Source: Wenzhouxiangella sp. 15190 (GTDB taxonomy: Bacteria > Pseudomonadota > Gammaproteobacteria > Xanthomonadales > Wenzhouxiangellaceae). From it: a DNA stretch of 64,000 nucleotides. The translations under genes were made by a program, and so were the position numbers. Under the pieces are notes generated by a model. It was not told where the DNA came from, did no database searches, and saw nothing but the letters and a program-made list of their open reading frames with translations. Where the stretch lies: positions 185,825 through 249,824 of the forward strand of contig NZ_QVMV01000007.1 in assembly GCF_003417465.1 (NCBI RefSeq), written 5' to 3'. Below are positions 1 through 7,964 of this stretch, piece after piece (position 1 is the first letter of the stretch; every line of letters begins with the position of its first letter).

Positions 1-586
1 CCGGCCCGATTACCAGTATGAAGCCGTCTTGATCGGGCGGCTCGATGCGGCTCAGGGCGGTTTCGGCCAGCGGGTCGAGATGCAGTCGTCGGCCCGGCGG
101 CCAGTTCAATTCTGTAAGTTTGACGGGCGCTTCGATCGGGGGTACGCGGACTCGCCCGCTTTGTTCGCAGGCGGCGACGGCCACCTGTTGCCAGTGACGC
201 TGACGCTTGTCGGCGCGCTTGCCTTCCAGCCGCACCTCGGTGCGTTCCGTATACACCGGCCGGATTCCCGTCACGCCCAGCTCGCAGGCTTTCCGGATGC
301 ACCAGTCCATGCGGTCACCACGCGCGACGGCCTGTACCAGGTCGATCGACAGGGGCGATTCGACGTCGACTTCGATGCGGCGTTCGATCGCCACGCTGCA
401 GTGATCACCCGGCCCGGTGGCGGTGATTGTGCCGAAGTATTCATGACCGTCACCGTTGAAAAGGACCAGCGGGTATCCTTTTCGCTGCCGCAGCACCCGG
501 ACCAGGTGCCGCGAAGGCCCGGGCTCGAGCTCGACCGTTCGCTCCGTCTCGAGCGCCTGTTCGGTGTAAATACGGATCCTGCGCAT
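1..586 (-). CDS. rsmE: 16S rRNA (uracil-1498-N3)-methyltransferase RsmE, 5' part only
   Basis: The reverse strand reads open from an ATG at 586 to the window edge, giving the first 195 codons of a protein whose end lies outside. The start (MRRIRIYTEQAL), the stretch HLVRVLRQRKG, and the later GDRMDWCIRKACELGV and AACEQSGR blocks match the RsmE (DUF558) family, whose usual length is about 240 residues. The final visible residues (FILVIGP) are the start of the GPEGG loop that belongs to the SPOUT-class knotted SAM-binding site. RsmE methylates N3 of U1498 in 16S rRNA of the 30S subunit. It is divergent from the gsp operon with an 79-base gap. The family call is secure; only the C-terminal SAM-binding knot is unseen. 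Confidence 0.93.
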   Translation of the reverse strand, partial: MRRIRIYTEQALETERTVELEPGPSRHLVRVLRQRKGYPLVLFNGDGHEYFGTITATGPGDHCSVAIERRIEVDVESPLSIDLVQAVARGDRMDWCIRKACELGVTGIRPVYTERTEVRLEGKRADKRQRHWQQVAVAACEQSGRVRVPPIEAPVKLTELNWPPGRRLHLDPLAETALSRIEPPDQDGFILVIGP

Positions 587-601
587 CAGCTTCTACTCAT
601 C

Positions 602-629
602 TTGCCGGCAAATCGTTTGCGCGTATGAT
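602..629 (+). promoter_or_regulatory. Candidate sigma70 promoter of the gspG-N operon
   Basis: A TTGCCG hexamer (602-607) and a TATGAT hexamer (624-629) lie 16 bases apart in the gap between the divergent rsmE and gspG. Transcription would begin about 636, some 30 bases before gspG. The match is by eye against the sigma70 consensus. Confidence 0.45.
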
Positions 630-665
630 GGGGCCCCAACTGGCAGCAACAGCCCCGAAACAACC

Positions 666-1103
666 ATGAACACCATCAGCAAGCGCGCTCACAGCGGTTT
701 TTCCCTGATCGAAATTCTCGTCGTGGTCGTCATTATCGGCATTCTGGCCGCGGTCGTGGTGCCGCGCGTCATGGACGAGCCCGAGCGGGCCCGCGTGACC
801 AAGGCCCGGCAGGACGTACAGGCCCTGGTCACGGCGCTCAATATGTACAAGCTCGACAACTTCAATTATCCGTCGACCGAGCAGGGCCTCGAGGCCCTGG
901 TTCGTCCACCTTCGGGACAGCCTCCGGCGCCCAACTGGAAAGAGGGCGGCTATATTGACAACTTGCCCACCGATCCCTGGGGCAACGAGTATCAGTACCT
1001 CAACCCGGGTGTTCACGGCGAGATCGACGTGTGGTCGTTCGGGGCCAACGGTACGTCCGGCGGTGAGGGCAATAATGCAGAGATCGGCAACTGGCAGGAC
1101 TAG
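666..1103 (+). CDS. gspG: Type II secretion major pseudopilin GspG
   Basis: The 145-residue protein has a class III prepilin leader cut between G11 and F12, followed by FSLIEILVVVVIIGILAAVV with the obligatory Glu at +5. The C-terminal half carries the GspG hallmarks: YPSTEQGLEALV, a DPWGNEYQY segment and the calcium-loop-like GEIDVWSFGANG stretch. Length is normal for the family. GspG polymerises into the periplasmic pseudopilus that pushes folded exoproteins through the outer-membrane secretin. It is the first gene of a tightly overlapping GspG-N run; gspC, gspD, gspE and gspF are not adjacent, because rsmE lies divergently upstream. Confidence 0.97.
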   Translation: MNTISKRAHSGFSLIEILVVVVIIGILAAVVVPRVMDEPERARVTKARQDVQALVTALNMYKLDNFNYPSTEQGLEALVRPPSGQPPAPNWKEGGYIDNLPTDPWGNEYQYLNPGVHGEIDVWSFGANGTSGGEGNNAEIGNWQD

Positions 1104-1575
1104 TGGGTTCACCCTGATCGAGGTGCTGGTGGTGGTGACCATTGCCGCCATTGTGGCCTCGCTGGTGATTCTTCGGCTGGGAACCTGGCGTTCGGGCGCC
1201 GAGCCGGTCGAGCAGCTCGATCGCCTGGCCGCATTGATCGACTACCAGTGCGAGCAGGCGCTGTTTCAGTCGAAGCCGCGCGGCGTTCGTCTGACTTCAG
1301 AAGGCTATGATTTCTGGCAGTCCACCGGCTCCGGCTGGGCGCCGTTGCCGGATGATGAGGTCGCCCGACCGCGCGCCTGGCAGGGCTCGGTCGATCTCGA
1401 CCTGGTCGTCGAGGACCGAGCCGTGGCGCTGGAAGCCGAACCGGACGCGCCGCAGCTGGTTTGCCAGCCGTTGGGCGAGATGACCGATTTCAATCTCGAA
1501 CTTCGCCTGGCCGGCCAAACCGCGGCACTGACCGGCGATCCCGCCGGTCAGCTGGCGCTGGAGAACCGGCAATGA
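1075..1575 (+). CDS. gspH: Type II secretion minor pseudopilin GspH
   Basis: I start this gene at the ATG at 1075, inside the end of gspG, because a GGTGAGGG ribosome-binding sequence lies just before it and the resulting leader is a short one (MQRSATGRTSG) followed by FTLIEVLVVVTIAAIVASL. Cleavage would follow G11 and Glu sits at +5. The mature domain is about 155 residues, typical of GspH, which caps or stabilises the pseudopilus with GspI, J and K. The 29-base overlap with gspG implies translational coupling. The C-terminal domain is poorly conserved, as usual in this family, so position in the operon supports the call. Confidence 0.88.
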   Translation: MQRSATGRTSGFTLIEVLVVVTIAAIVASLVILRLGTWRSGAEPVEQLDRLAALIDYQCEQALFQSKPRGVRLTSEGYDFWQSTGSGWAPLPDDEVARPRAWQGSVDLDLVVEDRAVALEAEPDAPQLVCQPLGEMTDFNLELRLAGQTAALTGDPAGQLALENRQ

Positions 1576-1931
1576 GGCGATCGGCCGGCTTTACGCTGCT
1601 GGAAGTGCTCGTTGCCCTGGTCGTGGTGGCGGTGGCGGTGGCCGCGCTGGGTCGGGCCGGCAGCCAGGTGCTCGACAGCCAGGGTGAGCTGGAAGAGCGG
1701 ACCTGGGCGCTGTGGGTGGCCGACAATGCCCTGGCCGAACTGCAACTCGAGGCCGGTGTCTCGACCGGACAGCGACAGGGCAGTACGGACATGGGCGAAC
1801 GCACCTGGTACTGGGAGATGCTGATTCAGCCCGCACCCGGCGGTGAATTGCTGCGCGTCGACGTCGCGGTCTACGACGCGCCGCAACGCAGTTCGCCGGT
1901 GGTCATGCATACCGGGTTCCTGGCGCCATGA
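1572..1931 (+). CDS. gspI: Type II secretion minor pseudopilin GspI
   Basis: The protein is 119 residues with leader MRRSAG and N-methylation segment FTLLEVLVALVVVAVAVAAL, Glu at +5. The ATG overlaps the gspH stop as ATGA. The segment ALWVADNALAELQLE matches the conserved GspI pattern around (A/V)xNxL. GspI is the core minor pseudopilin that nucleates the GspI-J-K tip complex of the pseudopilus in the periplasm. Length and operon place are normal. Confidence 0.92.
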   Translation: MRRSAGFTLLEVLVALVVVAVAVAALGRAGSQVLDSQGELEERTWALWVADNALAELQLEAGVSTGQRQGSTDMGERTWYWEMLIQPAPGGELLRVDVAVYDAPQRSSPVVMHTGFLAP

Positions 1932-2509
1932 ACGGGCGAGTTCGTGGCTACACCCTGGTGGAGGTTCTGGTGGCCGTGGTGGTCTTCGGTATCCTGTCGG
2001 CCAGCGCCTATGTCGCATTGGACGCACTCAGCCGTGCCGCCAGCGGCCATCGCGACCGCAGCGAGGATTTCGGCGCACTGCAGGTCGCCGTCGCCCGGCT
2101 GGATGCCGACCTGCGCCAGCTGGCCGCAAGGCCGGTAGCCGCGGCCGCCGGCCGTACCGAGCCCGCGCTGTCCGGGCAACCACGCAGCCTGTCGGCAACG
2201 CGCTCGGGCTGGAGCAATCCCGCCGACGTCAAACGATCCACCCTGCAGCGCTTCGGCTGGCAGATGGCCGGTAGCGAACTGCAGCGTATCCGCTGGCCGG
2301 TAACCGATCGCGTGTCCGACAGCCAGGCGATGACCGAAACCGTCCTGCCGGAGATCGAGTCGCTGAGCTTTTCCTATCGCGACGACACCGGAGGCTGGCA
2401 GGAGCGCTGGCCGCCCGGTGAAGCACTGGCGAGGTTGCCGTCGGCCATCGAGGTAGTGATCGACACGCGTCGTTTCGGCCGGGTGCGCCGCGTGGTGGTG
2501 CTGAAATGA
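1928..2509 (+). CDS. gspJ: Type II secretion minor pseudopilin GspJ
   Basis: This 193-residue protein starts with an ATGA overlap on gspI. The prepilin leader MNGRVRG is followed by YTLVEVLVAVVVFGILSASAY; the +1 residue is Tyr rather than the usual Phe, while Glu at +5 is kept. The mature part (ALDALSRAASGHRDRSEDF, later EIESLSFSYRD and RRVVVLK) follows the GspJ pattern. It forms the pseudopilus tip with GspI and GspK. Confidence 0.93.
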   Translation: MNGRVRGYTLVEVLVAVVVFGILSASAYVALDALSRAASGHRDRSEDFGALQVAVARLDADLRQLAARPVAAAAGRTEPALSGQPRSLSATRSGWSNPADVKRSTLQRFGWQMAGSELQRIRWPVTDRVSDSQAMTETVLPEIESLSFSYRDDTGGWQERWPPGEALARLPSAIEVVIDTRRFGRVRRVVVLK

Positions 2510-3447
2510 AATCGATCGCTGTTCCGGGGTTTCATGAACGACAGCGCGGCAGCGCGCTGCTGATTGCGCTCATCACCGCCGCACTCGCCGCCGTGATCGC
2601 CACGGTAATGCTCGAACGCGGCCAGCGCTCGCTGGCCCGCAGCGAGGCACTGCTGGCCACCGAACGTTCCTGGCAATACGCCCGGGGCATGTCGGTGCTG
2701 GCCGGAAAATTGCTCGAGCAGGCCATGGCCGAGGGGGCGAGCTCATCGGCGCTCGACGGTAGCTGGACGGCCCCGTTCGATGTGCCCGGGGGCATGGTTC
2801 AGGGTCGCCTCATCGACCAGGGCGCGTTGTTCAATCTCAACGCGCTGGCGCACCCGGACGGCGCGACGGCCAACGAGGCACGCGAGGCCTTCCGCCGTCT
2901 GCTCGAGCAACTCGATCTCAATCCGATTATCGCCGACGAACTGGCCGATTGGCTCGACGGGGCGGTGATGCCCCGGCCGGGCAGCGCGGCCAACGACTGG
3001 TATGCCCGCCAGGATCCGCCCTACCGGACCGCCGGCGTACTGATGGCCAACGCCAGTGAACTACGCTGGTTGCGAAGCGTCGACGAGGCTGCGTGGCACA
3101 AGCTTTCCCCGCTGGTTGTCGCACTGCCCGAGCCCGAACTGCGAATCAACGTCAATACGGCGCGGCCGGAAGTGCTGGCTGCCGTGATCGCCGAGCTCGA
3201 TGTCGAACAGGCCCGACGGGTGGTTGCCGATGGACCGTATTCCGATCCGGTGCGCTTTGTCGAGCACCCTCTGGTCGCGCCGGTCATTCGTCCCGATGAG
3301 CGCATTCGCCTGGCCATCCGCAGCCGCTGGTACGTGGCCCAGGCGCGGGTGGTCATCGACGGCGTCGAGCGCGACTATTTCCGCCTGATGAACGGCTCGG
3401 CGGCAGGTTATGATGGCTTCCGTCGTTTCAGCCAGGGGGTGCCCTGA
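2506..3447 (+). CDS. gspK: Type II secretion minor pseudopilin GspK
   Basis: The 313-residue product is the largest pseudopilin. Its leader ends RQRG at residue 15 and the hydrophobic helix SALLIALITAALAAVIA lacks Glu at +5, which is the known peculiarity of GspK. Conserved blocks are QGALFNLNAL near residue 105, a LADWLDGA motif, the proline/tyrosine-rich DPPYRTA stretch and the helix-hairpin-helix-like INVNTARPEVLAAV. It overlaps gspJ by 4 bases. GspK sits at the pseudopilus tip and controls its length. Confidence 0.95.
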   Translation: MKSIAVPGFHERQRGSALLIALITAALAAVIATVMLERGQRSLARSEALLATERSWQYARGMSVLAGKLLEQAMAEGASSSALDGSWTAPFDVPGGMVQGRLIDQGALFNLNALAHPDGATANEAREAFRRLLEQLDLNPIIADELADWLDGAVMPRPGSAANDWYARQDPPYRTAGVLMANASELRWLRSVDEAAWHKLSPLVVALPEPELRINVNTARPEVLAAVIAELDVEQARRVVADGPYSDPVRFVEHPLVAPVIRPDERIRLAIRSRWYVAQARVVIDGVERDYFRLMNGSAAGYDGFRRFSQGVP

Positions 3448-3449
3448 AC

Positions 3450-4625
3450 ATGGCGCGAGCGCGCTCGGAAAGGCTGGTCATCCATGCCGCCGGATCACAA
3501 TGGTCCTGGGCGCAAGTCGACCGTGGTTCCAGGGTGACGGACTCGGGTGGTTGCGATCCCGCCGAACCCGACTGGCCGCTCGATCGGCCGGCGATCGTAT
3601 TGCTCGATGCCTCGCGCTGCCTGGGTCTGAAACTGGACTTGCCGCCGCTGCGCGGGCACAAACTGCAGCAGGCCATGCGCTGGGCGGCCGAGGAACATCT
3701 GGCCGGCAGCGCCGAGGACGAACACGTGGTGGCGGGGCCGCGCGACGATGCCGGCCAGCTTTGCTGCGTGAGCATCGCCAACGCAGTCATGGCCGATCTT
3801 GCCGCACGGCTCGAGTACGTCGAGGCCGAACGCATGCTGCCCGATGCGCTGTGCCTGCCCTGGCAGCCGGGTCGCGTCAGCCTGGCCGAAAACGACGGCC
3901 GCATCCTGGTGCGATGGGGCGATTGGTCGTTTACCAGTTTCGATGCCGAGTTGGCCGGCGACATGGTCGATTCGGTGGCGCCGGCCGACACCGAGTGGGA
4001 CTGGTACGGCGGCGAGCGTCCCGACTGGGTCGACCTGCGGGGTGCGGCCGACCGCGGCGACGGCCAGCCTCTGCCGGCCATCCTGGTGCGACAGGCTGAT
4101 TCCGTCGACCTGAACCTGTTGGCCGGATCCTGGGCACCGCGTTCCGCAGCAACGACACGATCGCGATGGCGCTGGACGGCCATCCTTGCCGCCGTTGCGG
4201 TCGTATTGATCATCGGGCATGCCGCGCTGGAGCGCTATCAGCTCGGCCAGCGTTCCGCGGAACTCGAGACCGCCATCGAGCAACAATTCCAACAGGCGTT
4301 TCCGGATGTCGGGCGCATTGTTCGCCCGAAGGCCCAGGCCGAACGCGAACTCGCCCGGCTGCGATTCGGGCAGGCCGCCGGCCTGCTCGATCTGATGCAT
4401 CGCGTCGCCCCGGTCATCGACGGCCAGGCCCAGATTCAGCTCGACAGTCTCGATTATCGTGACGGCGTGCTGGAACTGGGGCTGCGAGCGCCCGACGTGG
4501 CCGCCCTCGACCAACTCGAGCAGCGTCTGCGCGCGCTCGATCTTTCCGCCGAGGTGCAGACCGCCAGCCTGGACGAACAGGGTGCCAGCGGCCGCATTCG
4601 CATCAGCCGTGGAGGTGGCGCATGA
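3450..4625 (+). CDS. gspL: Type II secretion inner-membrane platform protein GspL
   Basis: A 391-residue protein starting two bases after gspK. The first about 230 residues form the actin-like cytoplasmic domain (for example LLDASRCLGLKLDLPPL and LRGHKLQQAMRWAAEEHL). A single membrane segment, WTAILAAVAVVLIIGHAAL, lies near residue 245, and a periplasmic ferredoxin-like domain follows. GspL recruits the ATPase GspE to the membrane and pairs with GspM. The length is close to the usual 380-410. Confidence 0.93.
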   Translation: MARARSERLVIHAAGSQWSWAQVDRGSRVTDSGGCDPAEPDWPLDRPAIVLLDASRCLGLKLDLPPLRGHKLQQAMRWAAEEHLAGSAEDEHVVAGPRDDAGQLCCVSIANAVMADLAARLEYVEAERMLPDALCLPWQPGRVSLAENDGRILVRWGDWSFTSFDAELAGDMVDSVAPADTEWDWYGGERPDWVDLRGAADRGDGQPLPAILVRQADSVDLNLLAGSWAPRSAATTRSRWRWTAILAAVAVVLIIGHAALERYQLGQRSAELETAIEQQFQQAFPDVGRIVRPKAQAERELARLRFGQAAGLLDLMHRVAPVIDGQAQIQLDSLDYRDGVLELGLRAPDVAALDQLEQRLRALDLSAEVQTASLDEQGASGRIRISRGGGA

Positions 4626-5104
4626 ATGCCTGGCAGCAGCTCGAGCCGAGGCAGCGGCGTCTGATCGGCCTGGCCGGCCTGGTGCTGGTCGTCGCCCTGG
4701 TCTACGTCTGGATCTGGGAACCGCTGGCCGAGGCGCGCGAAGCCGAGCGCGAGCGCATCGCTCAGCAACAAGCCTTGCTCAACTGGCTTGAGACCGTGGC
4801 TCCGATGGCCGAGCGACTTCGCGAGAACAGCCGGTCCAGCCGCGACCTGGACGGGCGGTCCCTGCTCGGCCTGGCCGACGAGACGGCGCGTGCCGCCGGG
4901 CTGGCCGGTGCCATGGCGCGAATCGAGCCGACCGGTGATGATGAAGTACGCGTGTGGCTCGAGGGGGCCGACTTTGTCAAAGTAATGGGTTGGCTCGAGG
5001 CGTTTTCGCGCAGCCGGCCGGTACAGGTCGATCAGCTACAGGTCGACACGACCGGCGATGAGGGGCAGGTCAACGTTCGGGTCACTCTTATAAGCAATGC
5101 GTAA
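4622..5104 (+). CDS. gspM: Type II secretion inner-membrane platform protein GspM
   Basis: The 160-residue protein starts with an ATGA overlap on gspL. It has one N-terminal membrane helix (LIGLAGLVLVVALVYVWIW, about residues 15-33), a coiled linker rich in Glu, Ala and Arg, and a small ferredoxin-like periplasmic domain ending in the VNVRVTLI strand. This is the GspM/PilO-like layout; it stabilises GspL and links it to the pseudopilus. Confidence 0.92.
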   Translation: MNAWQQLEPRQRRLIGLAGLVLVVALVYVWIWEPLAEAREAERERIAQQQALLNWLETVAPMAERLRENSRSSRDLDGRSLLGLADETARAAGLAGAMARIEPTGDDEVRVWLEGADFVKVMGWLEAFSRSRPVQVDQLQVDTTGDEGQVNVRVTLISNA

Positions 5105-5807
5105 ACTTCTCTGGTTGATCCTCCTGGCGGTGCCCCTGGTCATTGTCGTCACGCTGCCGGCGCGCGTGGTCGTGCCCCGGCTGGATGTGGGCGAGGAAGT
5201 ACGCGATGTGCAGGGCACGCTGTGGCGTGGCGAGGCCGTGTGGCAACAGCCCGGTTTTGCCCCGCTGGACGTGAACTGGCGCTGGGACAGCGGCCGCGAT
5301 TGGTCCTGGCAGGCGCGCGGCGACGGCGTTGAACTGGACGGCCAGTGGCGGCTGAATACCGGTGCGACCGAGTTGACCGCGGTCACGGGCACGATCGACA
5401 TGAATCGATTCGATGCGCGGCTTTGGATGGTCAATGCCAGGCCACGCGGGCATGTCGAGCTTGACGTGGCCCGTGCGCTGATCGCCGAAGGTCAGCCGCC
5501 GGAGATCGACGGCCGGCTGGTCTGGCGCGATGCGCGCCTGGAGGGGGCGGTGCAGGAATCGCTGGGTGAGATCACCGTCCGGCTCGATTCCCGGCAGCAG
5601 GGCCAGCGTGCCCGGGTCGAGTCCACCGAGTCGGGCGCCATCCAGGTGCGCGGCGGTATCGAGCTGGGTGCGGAGCGATACGATGTGGATCTGTGGCTGC
5701 GCGCCAGCGCCGACCGGCCGGAGCTGCTGCGCCAGATCGCCTGGCTGGGCGAACCCCAGCCCGACGGCCAGGTCCGTGTCCAGCTCAGCGGCGCGCTGGG
5801 TTGGTAG
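5097..5807 (+). CDS. gspN: Type II secretion protein GspN
   Basis: The 236-residue product overlaps gspM by 8 bases. One N-terminal membrane anchor (LLWLILLAVPLVIVVTLPA) precedes a periplasmic beta-rich domain with the family pattern VRDVQGTLWRGEA and DVNWRWD. GspN is an accessory protein present only in some type II systems; a role in protecting or assembling the inner-membrane platform is suggested in the literature but not firm. It is the last gsp gene here; no secretin gene gspD follows it. Confidence 0.93.
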   Translation: MRKLLWLILLAVPLVIVVTLPARVVVPRLDVGEEVRDVQGTLWRGEAVWQQPGFAPLDVNWRWDSGRDWSWQARGDGVELDGQWRLNTGATELTAVTGTIDMNRFDARLWMVNARPRGHVELDVARALIAEGQPPEIDGRLVWRDARLEGAVQESLGEITVRLDSRQQGQRARVESTESGAIQVRGGIELGAERYDVDLWLRASADRPELLRQIAWLGEPQPDGQVRVQLSGALGW

Positions 5808-5839
5808 CCGGCAGGGAATTCGAAAGAGGAGTGTAGTCC

Positions 5840-6604
5840 GTGATCGATCTCGACCAGGCCATGCAGACCGCGCTGGCGGCGGCCGACGCCGCCGCCGAAA
5901 TCGCCATGCGCCATTTCGGGCGTGAGCTCGAAGTCGAACTCAAGTCCGACGAAAGCCCGGTGACGGTCGCTGACCGGGAAGCCGAGCAGGCCATCCGCGA
6001 AATAATCCGAGAACGTTTTCCCGAGCATGCCCTGTTTGGCGAGGAATACGGCCGGGAAGGCGACAGCGATTACTTGTGGCTGATCGATCCGATCGACGGT
6101 ACACGCAGTTTCATCCGTTCACTGCCGTTCTGGTCCACGCAGATCGCCCTGATGATCGACGGTGAACTCGTGCTGGGTGTCTCCTCGGCACCGACCTTCG
6201 GTGAACGGGTCCGCGCCCTGCAAGGCCGGGGTGCCTTCATCAACGACCGGCAGGTGCGGGTGCGTTCGATCGAGCGGCTCGAGGACGCCGACGTGTGTTT
6301 CGGCAACCTGCGTACGCTCGCCCGCGGCGCCGGCTGGCCCTGGGTGGGCGAGCTGGTGTCGCGCGCGGCCCGCTCGCGCGGCTACGGCGATTTCTATTCC
6401 TACCATCGTCTGGCCGACGGCGGGCAGGACGTGGTCGTCGAAAGCGACGTGAACATCCTCGATATCGCCGCGGTTTCGGTGATCGTGCAAGAGGCCGGCG
6501 GCGTCCTGACCGACCTGGACGGGCTGGCGCCGAGCCTGGAGACCACCTCGGTGCTGGCGGCCTGCCCCGAACTGCATCGCCAGTTGCTATCCTCACGTTC
6601 ATGA
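5840..6604 (+). CDS. Inositol-monophosphatase-family phosphatase, HisN-like
   Basis: I accept the GTG at 5840 because an AGAGGAG ribosome-binding sequence lies 8 bases before it. The 254-residue protein carries the lithium-sensitive Mg2+-dependent phosphatase motifs: GEEYG near residue 74, the metal-binding DPIDGTRSFI near residue 89, and LDIAAVSVIVQEAGG near the C terminus. The segment RGYGDFYSYHRLADG resembles HisN-type histidinol-phosphatases more than CysQ. In several gammaproteobacteria cysQ stands between gspN and nudE, so by position this could do CysQ's job (adenosine 3',5'-bisphosphate hydrolysis). The substrate is therefore open between L-histidinol phosphate, an inositol phosphate and PAP. 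Confidence 0.85.
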   Translation: MIDLDQAMQTALAAADAAAEIAMRHFGRELEVELKSDESPVTVADREAEQAIREIIRERFPEHALFGEEYGREGDSDYLWLIDPIDGTRSFIRSLPFWSTQIALMIDGELVLGVSSAPTFGERVRALQGRGAFINDRQVRVRSIERLEDADVCFGNLRTLARGAGWPWVGELVSRAARSRGYGDFYSYHRLADGGQDVVVESDVNILDIAAVSVIVQEAGGVLTDLDGLAPSLETTSVLAACPELHRQLLSSRS

Positions 6605-7164
6605 AGGATCGTGAATCTTCCCGCCCCCTGCCGATCATCCACGACCGGCGCGAACGTCGTCCGGCCGACCTGTTTCGGGTGGAGCAGCTCGACCTCGAAT
6701 TCGCCAATGGCGAGCGCCGTACCTACGAGCGGTTGATCAGCCGCGGTGTCGGTGCGGTGATCGTCGTCGCGATGCCTGACGACGACCATGTCCTGCTGAT
6801 CCGGGAATATGCCTGCGGCGTCCACCGTTATGAACTGGGATTGCCCAAGGGGCGGCTCGAGCCGGGCGAGACCTATGCCGAGGGCGCCAACCGAGAGCTG
6901 CAGGAAGAATGCGGCTACGGGGCACGCTCGCTGACCGAGTTGGGCCACCTCACGCTCGCACCCGGGTACATGACCCACCGCACGCACATCATTCTGGCCC
7001 GCGACCTCTACGAGTCGCGTCTGCCCGGCGACGAGCCCGAGGACATCGAGGTGGTCGAGTGGCCGATGAACGACCTGATCTCGCTCATCCGCCGCGAAGA
7101 CTGCACCGAAGGTCGCACCATCGCAGCGCTCTACATGGCAAGGGACATGCTGGCCGGCGGCTGA
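6601..7164 (+). CDS. nudE: ADP compounds hydrolase NudE
   Basis: I start at the ATG at 6601, which overlaps the phosphatase stop (ATGA) and gives 187 residues, the NudE length. The N-terminal FRVEQLDLEFANGERRTYERL and REYACGVHRYELGLPKG blocks match E. coli NudE closely. The Nudix box is intact: G-x5-E-x7-RELQEE-x-G, running from GRLEPGE to RELQEECGY near residues 83-105. NudE hydrolyses NADH, ADP-ribose and related ADP compounds in the cytoplasm. It is probably co-transcribed with the upstream phosphatase. Confidence 0.94.
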   Translation: MKDRESSRPLPIIHDRRERRPADLFRVEQLDLEFANGERRTYERLISRGVGAVIVVAMPDDDHVLLIREYACGVHRYELGLPKGRLEPGETYAEGANRELQEECGYGARSLTELGHLTLAPGYMTHRTHIILARDLYESRLPGDEPEDIEVVEWPMNDLISLIRREDCTEGRTIAALYMARDMLAGG

Positions 7165-7225
7165 CGGCGGCCCTGCCGGTTTCTACCGGGCCGAGGCTCG
7201 TTGGCGCTGGTCGCCGTGGGCGACT

Positions 7226-7444
7226 TGTTGGCTGGTTGGCTTGTTTGCTGGTTTGCTAGTTCGGTAACTGCCCGCCTTGCAGTGCGGCTGCGCCGCGTTA
7301 GCCCAGGCATCATCCGAGAGGTGATCAGGGCGCCCGTCATCGAACGCGGCGAAGCCGCCCCGCAAACCGATCGGCTGCCGAACCAGCCAACCAGCCAACC
7401 AGCCAACCAGCCAACCAGCCAACCAGCGAACCAGCGAACCAGCG
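7226..7444. repeat. Inverted arrays of an 8-bp tandem repeat around a 120-bp core
   Basis: From 7381 to 7444 the unit AACCAGCC is repeated eight times (five AACCAGCC, then three AACCAGCG) and ends four bases before the hemJ stop codon. At 7228-7262 four degenerate copies of the reverse complement (TGGCTGGT, TGGCTTGT, TTGCTGGT, TTGCTAGT) occur. Together they bracket about 120 bp that show no convincing gene. The arms could pair into a long imperfect stem. The stretch from 7165 to 7447 contains nothing else I can support. Confidence 0.9.
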
Positions 7445-7447
7445 AAC

Positions 7448-7867
7448 TCAAAATGGTTTGACGATCACCAGCACGACGACCGCGATCAGGAGTACTGACG
7501 GTGCTTCATTGAACACCCGGTACCACTTCGAGCTGTGGCTGTTCTCGCCGCGGGCGAAGACCTGTACCAGGCGCCAGCACCATACGTGGTAGCCGATCAG
7601 GGCGGCGACCAGCGCGAGCTTGACGTGCATCCAGCCGCCGGTGCTCAGGTGCCAGGGTTCGCCGATCAGGGTCGCGAGGCCGAACCCCACTGCCAGCGCG
7701 CCGCCGATGTGGGTGATGTAGAGCAGCCGCCGCTGCATGATCTTGAGCAGTTCGAAGGTGTGCCCGGCCGGGTTCTCGGCGGCGTAGACGAACAACCTGG
7801 GGAGGTAGAAAAGCCCGGCGAACCAGGTGACGACGAAGACGACATGGAAGGCCTCGAGCCAGCGCAT
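7448..7867 (-). CDS. hemJ: Protoporphyrinogen IX oxidase HemJ
   Basis: I choose the ATG at 7867 (MRWLEAFHVVFVV), which gives 139 residues and the normal HemJ start, over a longer frame opening at 7951. Four membrane helices are visible. Family-specific marks are the N-terminal His in EAFHVV, TWFAGLFYLPRLFVY, the MQRRLLYITHIGG segment and the conserved Lys in WMHVKLALV. HemJ (UPF0093) oxidises protoporphyrinogen IX to protoporphyrin IX in the penultimate step of haem synthesis, in the inner membrane. Its stop abuts the octamer array. Confidence 0.93.
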   Translation of the reverse strand: MRWLEAFHVVFVVTWFAGLFYLPRLFVYAAENPAGHTFELLKIMQRRLLYITHIGGALAVGFGLATLIGEPWHLSTGGWMHVKLALVAALIGYHVWCWRLVQVFARGENSHSSKWYRVFNEAPSVLLIAVVVLVIVKPF

Positions 7868-7928
7868 GCGGGGCTCCTGAAAGATGATCGAGGCCGGTAT
7901 TCTCCAGTAATCAGCGTGGGTGGGCAAC

Positions 7929-7958
7929 TTGACGTCGACCCGACCGACCATGTATAAA
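7929..7958 (+). promoter_or_regulatory. Strong candidate sigma70 promoter
   Basis: TTGACG (7929-7934) and TATAAA (7953-7958) are 18 bases apart, each one mismatch from consensus. The promoter fires rightward between the divergent hemJ and erpA. It would start RNA near 7965, followed by an intrinsic terminator at 8054-8078. Confidence 0.6.
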
Positions 7959-7964
7959 CAACGC

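Noticed and set aside
7381..7444. CRISPR array
   Set aside because: The repeats are 8 bp, contiguous, with no spacers; this is a simple tandem repeat.
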